Shown here: piece by piece, positions 42,421 to 52,908 of the stretch
Layout of the letters: every line of letters starts with the position of its first letter
Numbering within the stretch: the first letter of the stretch is position 1
Assembly (NCBI GenBank): GCA_020740775.1
Contig: JAHEWK010000009.1
Location: 1,860,001 to 1,924,000 of the forward strand
Length of the DNA: 64,000 bases
DNA from: Ilyonectria destructans
Lineage: Eukaryota; Ascomycota; Sordariomycetes; Hypocreales; Nectriaceae
Direction: 5' to 3'
Made by a program: the position numbers and the translations under genes
The notes under the pieces: generated by a model
Databases searched by the model: none
What the model was told of the DNA's origin: nothing
Seen by the model: the letters and a program-made list of their open reading frames with translations, nothing else

Positions 42421-42822
42421 ATGTCAGGCTTGCAATACTCCAACTACGAGGGTGTCGGTGTTACCAACAACAGGCTGTATTCATACTCGCAGGCCGTTCG
42501 TGTGGGAAATGTCGTCAAATGTTCAGGACAAGGCGGTTGGGACAATGAGGGCAACATTGACGACCAGGATCTTAAGGGCCAGATCGACCTCGCCTTTAAA
42601 AACGTGGAAAAGAACTTGAAGGCTGCTGGTGCAAAAGGCTGGAGTGACGTTTACTCAGTCAAGAGCTTCCATATCTCTTTGTCTTCGTCGTTTGATCTCA
42701 TGGTTGAAGAGTTTCGAAAGTGGATGCCTAACCATCAACCAACATGGACCTGTGTGGGCGTTACTGAGCTGGGTATTCCTGGTATGATTGTTGAGATCGA
42801 GGTCGAGGCTGTGGTAGCCTAG
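42421..42822 (+). CDS. Rid/YjgF-family protein lacking the signature Arg
   Basis: 133 residues, intronless, the standard single-domain Rid length. It has the family frame: a beta-rich N-terminus (YSYSQAVRVGNVVKCSGQGGWD), LAFKNVEKNLKAAGAKGWSDVYSVKSF, and the closing VEIEVEAV. RidA itself needs an Arg in a PAR-type motif to hydrolyse 2-aminoacrylate; here the position reads HQPTWTCVGV, so that Arg is absent. It therefore falls with the non-RidA groups, some of which work inside catabolic pathways; bacterial 2-aminomuconate deaminase has been assigned to this superfamily. Expected to be a trimeric cytosolic protein that hydrolyses an enamine/imine produced in this pathway. Divergent from ALDH. 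Confidence 0.85.
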   Translation: MSGLQYSNYEGVGVTNNRLYSYSQAVRVGNVVKCSGQGGWDNEGNIDDQDLKGQIDLAFKNVEKNLKAAGAKGWSDVYSVKSFHISLSSSFDLMVEEFRKWMPNHQPTWTCVGVTELGIPGMIVEIEVEAVVA

Positions 42823-43177
42823 GGGAAAGCTCCTTGCATTTGCATGTGTTGGCAGACAAAACTACTATCAAAGTGCAATGACTCTCTCAACGTGCTCCCC
42901 ATATAAATATGACAACATTTTATATCATTTACAACAAACATACTCCGCAACATCCGCTGTCTAAGACGCTATGTTAGGGACCCAATGTGCTCTAATTGTA
43001 GCAGTAGGCGGAAAAGGTAACCAGCCAAGTGTCAGAAAGCCACAAGAGATAAACCAGCGTTTGTTTAGAACATCACGACTTATTCAATCTTAAGAGGGAA
43101 AAATATTATCACTTTAGTATATCATATCTAGAGCTAGGCATACAGCCAACCCTCCTCTTCTATTGAAAGGAGCATAT
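42823..43177. other. Convergent 3' intergenic region
   Basis: This lies between the 3' ends of the Rid gene and decarboxylase 3 and is AT-rich. No gene seen. Confidence 0.4.
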
Positions 43178-44041
43178 CTAATTGGTTGCCTTCTTAAATC
43201 CCGGGGTAGTGAGACGCTGAATAGGGAACACCTCAGCTTCCTTCTCCTCGTCCTGCATCTTGGTCCATTCGCCGCCAATCTTGAACTGTCGGAGATCCTC
43301 ATAATGACGGCCGACAAGATAAGGCAGGTACGCTTTGCCGCAGCCAAGCTCATGTTCCTGGATAACAGTGTAGTCGGCTCTTCCAGACACGTATTCGAAG
43401 TCCTTGATGGAAACAATCGGGATGCTATGAAGTGGGTCGTGTTCCGTTCCACGGATAACGAGGCGGCCAACGCCCGTGGATCGGCGGACGTCTTGTTCTT
43501 TGACCGTAAGAACGTTGACCATTGGCTCCCATTGCAACCCCTTGCCCATAGAGTGCGGATAAGCCTTGATCTCAAAGTTGCAGCTATTGCGTTCTCTGGG
43601 AGGGAGGTCGTCTCCAAATTCTCCTTCGAGCTCGATGAGACGCACGCCGTTGCGCTCGGCATAAGCGTATCGATAGTTGCCAGAGCGCCACATGCGACAA
43701 GTTCCAGTCTTTTTGCACTCTCCCCAGACCTCACGACCCCAGGTTACCGGGGAGTCGCCACTGATGATAATCTCCAGCATGTACGTGCCTCGGATGCCCT
43801 TGAACTTGACATCAATGGAAACAATAGCGCAGTCGAATTCGCCGCAAAGCTTGCTTTCCATCGTAGACATAAGCACATGACCAGTAGGTCTGTCTCCGGG
43901 CTCGAAGTTGGGAGGAAGCACACTTTGGATAAACTCGGGGGTTGTCGTAAAGTCAACAACGATAGCTTCCTGAGAGAATGACGGGTTCGCGGAAAACTCC
44001 TCAAAGACGCGAACCTCATCTGCAGTCGCAACGAATGACAT
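43178..44041 (-). CDS. Acetoacetate-decarboxylase-fold enzyme 3
   Basis: 287 residues, intronless. Most positions match enzyme 1: both begin MSFVAT.DEVR, both have FTTTPEFIQSVLPP.FEPGD, GREVWGE.KKTG with the Lys pair, NYRYAYAERNGVRLIEL, KAYPHSMGKGLQWEP and SGRADYTVI.EH. The two differ mainly in the last 25 residues. The predicted chemistry is as for enzyme 1 (Schiff-base decarboxylation or a related reaction). Head-to-head with permease 3 (591 bp), exactly as enzyme 1 is with permease 1, so the two gene pairs arose by duplication of the whole module. Confidence 0.86.
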   Translation of the reverse strand: MSFVATADEVRVFEEFSANPSFSQEAIVVDFTTTPEFIQSVLPPNFEPGDRPTGHVLMSTMESKLCGEFDCAIVSIDVKFKGIRGTYMLEIIISGDSPVTWGREVWGECKKTGTCRMWRSGNYRYAYAERNGVRLIELEGEFGDDLPPRERNSCNFEIKAYPHSMGKGLQWEPMVNVLTVKEQDVRRSTGVGRLVIRGTEHDPLHSIPIVSIKDFEYVSGRADYTVIQEHELGCGKAYLPYLVGRHYEDLRQFKIGGEWTKMQDEEKEAEVFPIQRLTTPGFKKATN

Positions 44042-44632
44042 TGTGGCGATGGTGTGTAGCGGTATTGCTCAAACTGAAGAGAAGAAGCGGGTGAAGTGAC
44101 CAGTATCTTGGCTGAATCTGGAGGCGAGATTGCAATGTAAGTTAGATGAAGAGCTTTGACACACCCAATTTGCTCGCGACCCCTCGGCGACTTTATATCC
44201 GTGTCATCCTAGCTACAACTGAAATGGGAAAGAATTTTGACCACTTGAGAAAGTGAGTTGAAGTAATAATCGTGGCGGCCACGTTTGGTCGTTGACATGG
44301 TCGCGTCAGAGTGATCAATAGACCAAACCCATTTGAGCGAAAATGCGAGGCGCTAGACACCAAGCCCCGCAGCCAACCACGAGTGAAACCTAAGATGAGC
44401 TTCCGACGACGGCTTTCGCCGTGCGCCCAAGTAACTTAAGCGTTGATTGAACGCGGTTTGTGATAGACCTGGTAGCTGTATATTAGACAACCAAGAGCCA
44501 TCAACGACTTGGTTGTTTGCGCGATATTTCAAGCACTCTCATGAAACCTAAAGCATTCGTTCACACTCGATTCATCCCTCAAACACTCACACACGGCCGT
44601 CCACGCAACTCGCAAAGATCTTGCCCTAAATC
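44042..44632. promoter_or_regulatory. Bidirectional promoter region, decarboxylase 3 / permease 3
   Basis: 591-bp head-to-head spacer. A TTTATAT word lies near 44190. CGG/CCG triplets occur (for example around 44270 and 44405), but the 12-mer of the first module is absent. Confidence 0.4.
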
Positions 44633-46132
44633 ATGGACGTGGAGAAGCGCGACCATTCTCAACCTCCGCTACGGCCAAGAGAGTCGGTCAGCATGGGCGA
44701 CCAGGTAGAAGAGAAACCATTTACTCTTTGGACTGCCATGGGATTAGGCCACTCTATCACGAACACGGCAATCACCATCACCGTGGGCCTAGCAAGCGGC
44801 ATCGCAATGGGCGGGCCACCTTTGTTCTTCTACGGCTTCATCATGATGGCCCTCGTGGCCTTGTGTGTCGCAATCAGCCTCGGGGAGCTTGCGTCGGGTC
44901 TGCCGCACTCAGGTGGTCAGTACTTTTGGGTGGCGACGCTGGCTCCCCCTAGCATGCGACGGTTCTGCTCATACATCACCGCAATTGTTGCTTGGGCTGG
45001 GGCGGTCTGCACTGGCGCCTCAGTCTGCCTCGCAGTGCCTATTATGGTGTTTAACATGGTGGCTCTGCAACATCCAGACTTCAATTATAAGCCGTGGATG
45101 GGCTTTGTCGGTTATCAGGTTACCAACCTTTTGGCATTTGGATTCAATCTCTTCGAAAGGGTTCTTCCTTGGGTTAGCAAGACGCTCCTCACCTATACCA
45201 TCGCCGCTCTCATCGTTGTATTTGTCGGTGTTCTGGCAGCGTCCAAGGAGAAACAATCCGCAGAGGGCTTCTTTACCCAGCTCTATAACATCTCCGGGTG
45301 GCCCGATGGTGTTGCCTTTCTTATTGGACTCAACTCGTCCAACTGGGCTTTCTCCTGTCTCGATGCTGTTGTGCACTTGGCAGACGAGATCCCTCAACCG
45401 AGGAAAAATATCCCCAAGGCACTTCTCATTACAGTTGCCTTGGGTAGTGCTACAGGCATCTTGATCATCCTAGCGCTCCTTTTCTCAGCTCCCGATTTGG
45501 AGGTGGTGGCTACTGCCGTGACTCCGTCGCTCCAGATATTTTACTCTGCCTTCAACAATAGCACAGCAGCTGCTATCGGTCTACAAGCCATCGTTGCCGT
45601 TTCGGCTGCGGGAGCCATCATCGGGATCCATACATGGCAATCTCGCATGGCCTGGGCGTTTAGCAGAGACAAGGGATTTCCCTTTCATACGTACCTCAGT
45701 CAGATCGCCCCTGAACCTTTCGGCACTCCCATTTGGGCACATGTCTGGTCATGTGCCTGGACGGCCATACTGGGTTGCCTCTATCTTGGCTCTACTCTTG
45801 CGTTTAACTCTCTTGTCGCTGGCGGAATCCTCTTGCAATATCTGACCTATTCCGCAAGCATTGGTTGCCTTCTCTGGCATGGGCGAGTCAACTTCCAGCA
45901 CGGTCCATTTTGGTTCCCCCGACTTGGATACGTGGCGAATATTACGACAATAATCTGGACGGTTATTGCCCTTGTGATGTACTCATTTCCCTCATTTCTA
46001 CCCGTCGAGGCGGACCAGATGAACTACGTTTCATGTGTCATTGTTGGAGTGCTTCTCTTTGCGATTGGGTACTGGGTGCTGTATGGGAGGAAGGAATTCG
46101 AAACCCCCCAGCCACAGGACTATGAGGAGTAG
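44633..46132 (+). CDS. APC-superfamily amino acid/amine permease 3
   Basis: 499 residues, intronless. It is the close paralogue of permease 1: the same length, FTLWTAMGLGHSITNTAI in helix 1, ELASGLPHSGGQYFWVA, VHLADEIPQPRKNIPKAL, and the TWQSR.AWAFSRDKGFPFH loop are shared. About 12 membrane helices. Predicted plasma-membrane importer for an amino acid, amine or similar zwitterion. The N-tail is the most changed part. Divergent from decarboxylase 3. Confidence 0.88.
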   Translation: MDVEKRDHSQPPLRPRESVSMGDQVEEKPFTLWTAMGLGHSITNTAITITVGLASGIAMGGPPLFFYGFIMMALVALCVAISLGELASGLPHSGGQYFWVATLAPPSMRRFCSYITAIVAWAGAVCTGASVCLAVPIMVFNMVALQHPDFNYKPWMGFVGYQVTNLLAFGFNLFERVLPWVSKTLLTYTIAALIVVFVGVLAASKEKQSAEGFFTQLYNISGWPDGVAFLIGLNSSNWAFSCLDAVVHLADEIPQPRKNIPKALLITVALGSATGILIILALLFSAPDLEVVATAVTPSLQIFYSAFNNSTAAAIGLQAIVAVSAAGAIIGIHTWQSRMAWAFSRDKGFPFHTYLSQIAPEPFGTPIWAHVWSCAWTAILGCLYLGSTLAFNSLVAGGILLQYLTYSASIGCLLWHGRVNFQHGPFWFPRLGYVANITTIIWTVIALVMYSFPSFLPVEADQMNYVSCVIVGVLLFAIGYWVLYGRKEFETPQPQDYEE

Positions 46133-47153
46133 GCCTGTATGTTTGATGTTGATAGGCGCATGAGTAGCAGATTGGAGTGTCGCGACGTGGTGTGTATGAA
46201 GATGGTGCAGCTCGCCACGAGGGCATACGCCTGTCGAGAACTTCATTATCCTATAATCATGAAGAAGAACAAAGTTTTCAGTAGCAAACCGAATTATCCA
46301 TGAGTCTCTGAGGCTCCTGGTCACTGAACTCGAGGCTAGTAAACCCTACAATGAGCCATGCAGCGTTTGGAATTTGCGAAGAGAAATGAGGCACCCAGGG
46401 TTGCGGAAGAGGCTGCCATGGGACCCCGACGCATATGTATAGTTTAGACACGGTTCCCCGGGCCGATTCATCCTCTACTACTCTCTCGATTGGTTCGCGT
46501 ATGGTGTTGTCTCAATCAAACACTGCAACCAGCAGATCCCCGGGACTATTTGCCCAAATGAGCTAAATGCCGAGACAAGCATAAACCTTCGGCCCTTGTG
46601 AACCTGGCAAGAGATCCCGGCAGTGTCAATTGACCCCAGGACCCTCGAAATACCTAGACCTATTACAGAAAGCCCACCCGGCACCCGAATTCTCGGTTAC
46701 GGCGGTTACAGTTGATGATGACGGATCGACCCAGTGGCGTCATGCCCTTCCGCGGTCTAGAACCCAAAGGCGTTCCATGCTGGTTCTGGTATAACGGCAT
46801 TTGGCGTGCATGCTGAATTATCAGCGGTAGTAGAATAGTCAACGGCCTAACCGAATTGAGCAAATGTGCGAGAATGAAATCGCGAGTGGATCTAGAGATG
46901 GGAAACAGGGCGACAAAGATGGGAATTCGTTGCTGAGACCCATTTGCTAAGTTCATGAATTGGTGCCAAGGTCGACCCATGCGGGTTGGTCCAGCAGAGT
47001 GAATCCGAAGAATAAATACCAACTTCATCACCTCAATAGAAACGCAAATCATCCTCTCTGATAACACGTCCTCCATTGCATCCCGGCATTTGACTACTCC
47101 ATCCTGACCTTAATTGACTGAAAAGACCTCGTATTTTCTCTAGCCTCGCCGAA
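46133..47153. other. 1-kb intergenic region, permease 3 / SDR 2
   Basis: 3' flank of permease 3 and promoter of SDR 2. The open frames here are short and overlap on both strands. No gene is supported. Confidence 0.4.
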
Positions 47154-48054
47154 ATGAAAGTCGCCATCGTAACCGGCGCTTCTTCTGGACTCGGTCGCGC
47201 CATTGCAATCGAATACGCCAAGCAGGGATGGAATATTATCTGCAGCGACCTGCGGTCTGACGCTCCGGTTGGTGAATTAATTTCCACAGTCGACATTATC
47301 AATCAAACAAATGCCGGCAGTGGCGCATTCGTACGCGCGGACGTTTCCAGCTCTGAAGACATGCAGAATTTGATATCGGCGACCGTGTCAAAGTATGGAC
47401 GACTGGATATCATGGTCAACAATGCGGGTATCTCGTTCGAATCGTACAATCAGCTTGGACCCAAACCAATTGCTGAGACCGATGACTCTACATTCGATAA
47501 AACCATGGCAGTCAACAGTAGATCGGTGTTCCTGGGATGCAAATATGCTATTCGGCAGTTCTTAAAACAGGAGCCTCATGCGAGCGGTCACCGCGGCTGG
47601 ATCATTAATACAGCATCGGTTTACGGATTAAAGCCTGAGATTGGCCACAGTAAGCATGTCTTCACCGTTTTAGTTTGGATCATTCGTATTAAGGGGTAAT
47701 TTTAGTCTCCTATTGCGCTAGCAAAGCTGCCGTCGTACACATGACAAAGTGCATCGCGCGCGAAAACGGACCATCCAAGATCCACTGCAATGCAATCTGC
47801 CCTGGCTGTAAGTCTCCACTGGATGAACCAGGTATTCGCCAGGCTAACTGATTTTGGTAGTCGTCAAGACGAACATGGACAGTGCGATGTTATCAGACGA
47901 AACGCATAATGCGGGAATCACGGCCCTGCATCCATGGGGATCCTTGGGTCTCCCGCAGGATGTGGCCAAAGCTGCGGTGTTCCTGGCTAGCGAAGAGGCT
48001 GCATGGATCACGGGTGTTGCACTACCAGTAGATGGTGGCTATATGACAGCGTAA
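47154..48054 (+). CDS. Short-chain dehydrogenase/reductase 2, three exons
   Basis: Exons are inferred at 47154-47649, 47706-47807 and 47861-48054. The introns are GTAAGC...TTTTAG and GTAAGT...GGCTAAC...GGTAG, giving 263 residues. It has a classical SDR motif set: [11 protein letters not shown] at the N-terminus, CSDLRSD after beta-2 (Asp, NAD-type), MVNNAGIS, Ser in INTASVYG, catalytic YCASK formed across intron 1, CPGFVKTNM across intron 2, and the closing [13 protein letters not shown]. Not a close relative of SDR 1. It sits just beyond permease 3 in the same direction and may belong to the cluster. Alcohol/ketone redox in the cytosol; substrate unknown. Confidence 0.86.
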
Positions 48055-48228
48055 ATTATGTGGTTGCAAAGCCGGCTATTAACAAAGGGTGTCTCAGCAT
48101 GAAATGCTGGTCAACATCGAAGATCAATACAATATTGTAGGCCAAATCTGTCCTGGCTCCCGTTCCCGTCTCTCTATTTTGTCCATCTTGACGGTTCACG
48201 GAAGATGTGTACCTCGAGTTTTCAATAT

Positions 48229-49991
48229 TTACGCAGGCAGCTTGAAGCCCGATCCTCTCAGCTTCTGGAACACAGCCTTGGGGTCGTACTTCTTGGACGC
48301 AGCCTTGAGGAACTTGACAGACGCGGCTCCGTAGTGCTTGATGGGCTCCTGGTCACCCAACGCGTAGTTGAGGTAGTTCCAGTTCTTGTTGGCACCGATC
48401 TTGGTGGCATACGTGTTGATGGCGTCCCGGTACTGCAGAGTCAAGGGGGCAATCTTCTTCTGGTTGGCCTCGGTGTCGACGGTCACGGCAATGAGCCACA
48501 TGATGGTAGCGCCCTTGGCGACGATGGCCTCAAGGCCGAGCACGTTACCGCCAGCCTTGGCGGAGTGACCAACCATGGACTGCGTCACGGGCTGGAACTG
48601 GACAAGAACGCTAAAGTCTGAACCAGGGGCGGCGGCCTTCATCTTGTCGACGTATTCCTTGTGCTTCTCCTCGACGAAGTTCATGATGCGGACATCGTTG
48701 GAGGTGAGGCCAGCCATCCAGTTGGCACTGGTGCAGGTTAGATTGATGCAGATGTTGAATTTTGGGAGACACTTACTAAAGGCCCAGGGGAGTAGGGCCA
48801 GTGAACTGAGGCACGAGATCGGCAATGTTTCCAGTGCTCAAGGTGGTGGAAATGTTGGGGATGGCAAACATTTCGTCAAAGGCAGGGGCATCATCGATAG
48901 CGTCAGAGTTGGAAAGGACCGATAGCAGAATGCGCTCCTTGCCGTTCCACTGCACAGACACGATGAGCTGCGACGCAAGGTCGGTGGCCATGTTCTCAGC
49001 AAAGTCGATGTATGACTTGAAGACAGTATCGCGCTCGGCCAGGTCGTAGATGACGAAGCCTCCCCAAAGCTTGTTGGAGTCGACGACATCTGCTCAGCCG
49101 TTAGTATCGTCACATAGTAGCCGGAGGAGGAAGACGCACACTGGTCAACGCGGGTAACGAAACCAAAGTTTCCGGAGCCACCCTTGAATGCCTTCCACAG
49201 GTCGGCGTTCTCGTTCTTGTTGGCATTGACGATGCTGCCGTCGGCGAGGACGACCTCAAAGTTGGCAACATTGTCGCACGCGAAGCCGCGGCGGTTGGTG
49301 TGGAAGGAATACTGGGTATATTGTTAGTACATCACGATGCGATGGTATGTTGCATTAGGTAGACTCACTCCTCCACCAGTAGTGAAACCGCCAACACCGA
49401 CAACAGAGGCGCGGCCACCAACCGCAGCCACGCCGTACTGGTTGAGCGCCTCGTAGACTTCGCCCCAGTTGGATCCGGGCTGGATCTTGGCAATCTTCTT
49501 CTTGCTGTCGTAGGTGGTGGTGTTCATGTAGCCTATGAAACGCGTTAATTAAGCGGCATGATTGAGAGACGAGGGTGGCTCACTGAAGTCAATCGTCACA
49601 CCCTTCTCGATACCGTTGGATCCCTTCCAGGCCGAGTGGGCGCCACTCCGGATGCCAAACGGGCACTGCTCCTTGGAGATCACCTTGGCAATGCTTGACA
49701 CATCCTTGGTGCTCTCGGGCATGACCATGCACCAAGGCTCCAGGGCCGCGTTGGCAGAGTAGTACGTCTTCAGGCGAGCGTCGTATTGCTTGGTGTCTGG
49801 GACATAGACTTTGCCCTTGAGGCCAGGGACAGCAGCGAGGGCATTGCACTTTTGCGTGTCAGCCACGTACGAGGCTAATAGCCGGGCGTTTGGAAACCAA
49901 GCGAGAAACTTACGCAAGCGCAGGATGTATCCGCGGTAGCCGCGGACACGGATGCTGCGAGCATCAGGGCACTAGCGATTGAGGCCTTCAT
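48229..49991 (-). CDS. Secreted FAD-linked oxidoreductase (BBE-like family)
   Basis: Six exons are inferred: 49914-49991, 49584-49848, 49369-49532, 49140-49311, 48777-49089 and 48229-48727. The introns are 49-65 bp and phase-consistent, giving 496 residues. Exon 1 encodes a signal peptide ([20 protein letters not shown]). The FAD-binding PCMH domain includes the flavin-linking His in RSGAHSAW and [24 protein letters not shown] follows. The C-terminal berberine-bridge-type end is [13 protein letters not shown] and [11 protein letters not shown] second covalent Cys linkage (CGxC) is not evident. Such enzymes oxidise alcohols, sugars or secondary metabolites with O2, usually outside the cell. 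It is convergent with SDR 2 (174 bp). It may prepare a substrate for the adjacent uptake cluster, but this is inference. Confidence 0.87.
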
Positions 49992-51383
49992 GATGGCGGG
50001 GATGGCAACTTCGGGCAAACGGTCAAAGAGTACGACGTAACTTAGGTAAAAGTCAAAGAAGGAAGCAGGATCGACGATCAGAAGGAGGAAAAGAAATCAA
50101 TTCGCAGCTGGGGACGGCACGGGATAAGGCCAGCAAACAAGGCAACGATTGCCAGCATAAGGCCAGGGATTCATCTACATGCGAGCCCGGGATGAGCGGG
50201 TCGCTTGAAATTGGTGGAGTTCTCTACGACGTCGTAAGGGTAAGGGTAAGGGAATTGACTAGCGAGAGGGAAGACCCTTACTCGCGCCGGCATCTGGTTC
50301 CCGGGTTACCCACTTGGCCGGTTATCATGCGGGGAAGACTAAGCGATCCGCAAAGAGATTAGATGGACGACATGTCAAGAGAGGGTCGAGACGTTTTGCA
50401 CGTTGGGATAAAGCCTCTCTTTGTATAAGGTTACGCCCCAGCTGTCGCCATCCGAAACGGCCTCTTGCCCATCTTGATCGGGCTCGTCCACGCTGCCGCG
50501 GTACGCCAAAAGAAAACATCTCACTCCTCCTCCCGGCACAGCTCAGGGATGCGACTCAGAACGGAAGGGGGCTTGCCGATCTACTGCAGCCAAGAACTGC
50601 TTATATCCCTGGAACCAGCCAAATCCACGCCCACGACAATTTCCAACCAGCCGTCAGCATCGCGGAGGGAGGCATTTAATGGCCCGCCCGCCACGCACGT
50701 CTTTAGCGCAGCAACGCTCCCAGCGCCGGGGAACAGGGAAATTCAGATTCTGCATTTGCCCATGTCTCACATTACGTGGTCTCTTAGTGTGGCGTGCGTA
50801 TGGCTGCGGCTGGCGTTCATGTGCGAATGAACCTTGATTGTAGCACTCGGTTCCGGGGTCTGGATGGCTGCACCTGCAGAAACCTCGTCGAGGCGCAGTC
50901 TAAATAGACGAGGTTTGCCGGCATCTCGCTCCCATGATCCTCCAGGAGGAGTCCGGTCCCCAGTCCGCGAGGCATCGTCGGAAGCTTGCATATCCTGCGC
51001 TAGGAATATCCCTGGGCCCGGGGAAGCGGAAGTCGTGAGACAACATCCAATGGAACCGTGGCGTTGAGACGAGCCGGCTTCGCACATCAGTCGCGATCTT
51101 GATCATTGGGCCCTCTTCTGTTAGCACCTCAGCCTGACGAAGCCGTCATCCTTAACCCCTTTTCTAGCGTGTTCCTAGACGCGCATTAACATCACAAAGT
51201 TTCACGCTATTCTGTTAGCGCTCACGCCTAACGACCACCTTCTTTTCTGTAGCGTCGAGGTTGTCCAAGTCGTGTTGATGTCTTGTCCCGGTCCCCATCT
51301 TTAATCCAGGGACGATCCGTCTCTGCCGACGACGATCAATGTGACCCATCGTCGCACTCACTTCTTCGTCTCCAACGCCCAAC
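49992..51383. other. 1.4-kb divergent intergenic region
   Basis: Promoter side of both the FAD oxidase (-) and the rhodopsin-fold receptor gene (+). It contains three tandem TAAGGG units at 50235-50252, not a true telomere repeat. Open frames here overlap on both strands and show no domain. Confidence 0.45.
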
Positions 51384-52908
51384 ATGGCTACATTTCCTGT
51401 TGTAGACGGTGTCGAAGTCATCCGCCTGCCGCCGGATGGCTATGTCGTCGACTTTGCCCACCCGCAGCAGCAGAAGGTACTGGACCATTACTTGGTCTTT
51501 GGGATTGGTGGGCCCTTGGCCTTCATCGCCCTGCTACAGCGGTACTACACAAAGATTTTCCTGTCAAAGGGGCTGCAGGTTGACGATGGTACGTCTAAGC
51601 TTCTGGGACAAACCGTCGACGATGATATCGAGACGAGGAGGGAAACCGAGAATGACGATCGCTAACATGCATCTAGGATTCATGTTTCTCGGATGGGTAA
51701 GTTAGCACCTGCGCTCGAGCCCCAACACACAGACGATTACCCACAGACAATTGCTCACATTCGACAGCTATCGTCAGTATTGACTCAAGCATTGATGACG
51801 GGTAAAGTCTCCACACTCCACCTCTCGCTGGACCACACGACTAACACGGATATCTCAACAGCTTCAATCGCACAAGGTGGCATGTGTGCCCATTCATGGG
51901 AGATGTCCTTGGCTCATTACCAACGCTACGCTCTTGTCAGTCGACTTATCCCATCACTGATTCCCTCCTAACATACACCCAGATTAGCTACATTGCAGCC
52001 CCGGTGTACATGCTCTGCAATGGCTTCACCAAACTCTCCCTCCTATCGTTCTACCTCCATCTCTCCCCGCAAAAGTGGTTCCGCGTCTCCGTCTGGACCA
52101 GCATCGTCATCGTCGCAATCTACACAATCGTCATCACCTTCATGATGTTTTTCGTCTGCAACCCTCCTCGCAAAGCCTTCGACTTCAAGGTGGTAGGGGG
52201 CTCGTGCACCGATGCCGCGATTCTATACATGGCGACTGCAGTATCCAACATTGTGACGGATGTGATACTGTTTGTGCTGCCGATTCGAATGATTTATAAG
52301 CTTCATATGCCCAGGATTCAGAAGTTCGGAGCTATTGTTGTCTTCGGAGTCGGGTCGCTGTACGTATTTAGAGTCACCTTCAAATATCGTCTTTCATTAA
52401 CTCTCCTAGTACCGTTGCGACCTCTATTATCCGTCTCGTCCAATTACCAATCGTTCTAGCCAGCACAGATCCTTCGTGGGACGCTGCACCAGCCGATGTC
52501 TGGACGTGAGTCCTTTCTCCATTCACTTCTCCTTGCAACCACTCATTAACATACTACAGCTTTGTGGAAGCCAACCTCTTCGTCATCTGCGGGTCCATGC
52601 CCACGCTGCGCAAGTTCTTCAAACACCTCATGCCACGCATCATGGGAGGATCGTCGGGAGCGTCCGGCTACGCAGCGTCCTACGGGCCGAAGCAACACAG
52701 TGGTACACTCAGCAGAGTTCGCAAGCCGCGCAACCAGTACTCGCAGTTTCCCGAGGAGGATGGCACCGAAATGCAGCGCTTTTCTGATGACAACAAGGAT
52801 CCCACTGTGACGGTCCACGTTTCTGGAAGTGGAGAGGCAGTGCAACGGGACGATCACAGCGATAGGGCCATTTTACGGACGCAGAGCTTTTCAGTTCAGT
52901 ATGCTTGA
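51384..52908 (+). CDS. Rhodopsin-fold seven-helix integral membrane protein
   Basis: Seven exons are inferred: 51384-51588, 51677-51696, 51768-51801, 51862-51935, 51983-52359, 52410-52505 and 52560-52908. Together they encode 384 residues in frame throughout. The family pattern is continuous only with this splicing: GLQVDDG|FMFLGW|LSSVLTQALMT|ASIAQGGMCAHSWEM, then SYIAAPVYMLCNGFTKLSLLSFYL, the FVCNPP.KAF loop, and DVILFVLPIRMIYKLHM. Seven membrane helices are followed by a cytoplasmic Ser/Asp-rich tail. This is the fungal-specific rhodopsin-domain family (PTH11-related, without a CFEM domain), proposed to be plasma-membrane receptors or sensors. Exon 2 is only 20 nt. No known ligand. Confidence 0.85.

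Noticed and set aside
50235..50252. Three tandem TAAGGG units resembling telomere repeats
   Set aside because: The fungal telomere repeat is TTAGGG; this is a different hexamer, only three copies, inside ordinary intergenic DNA.
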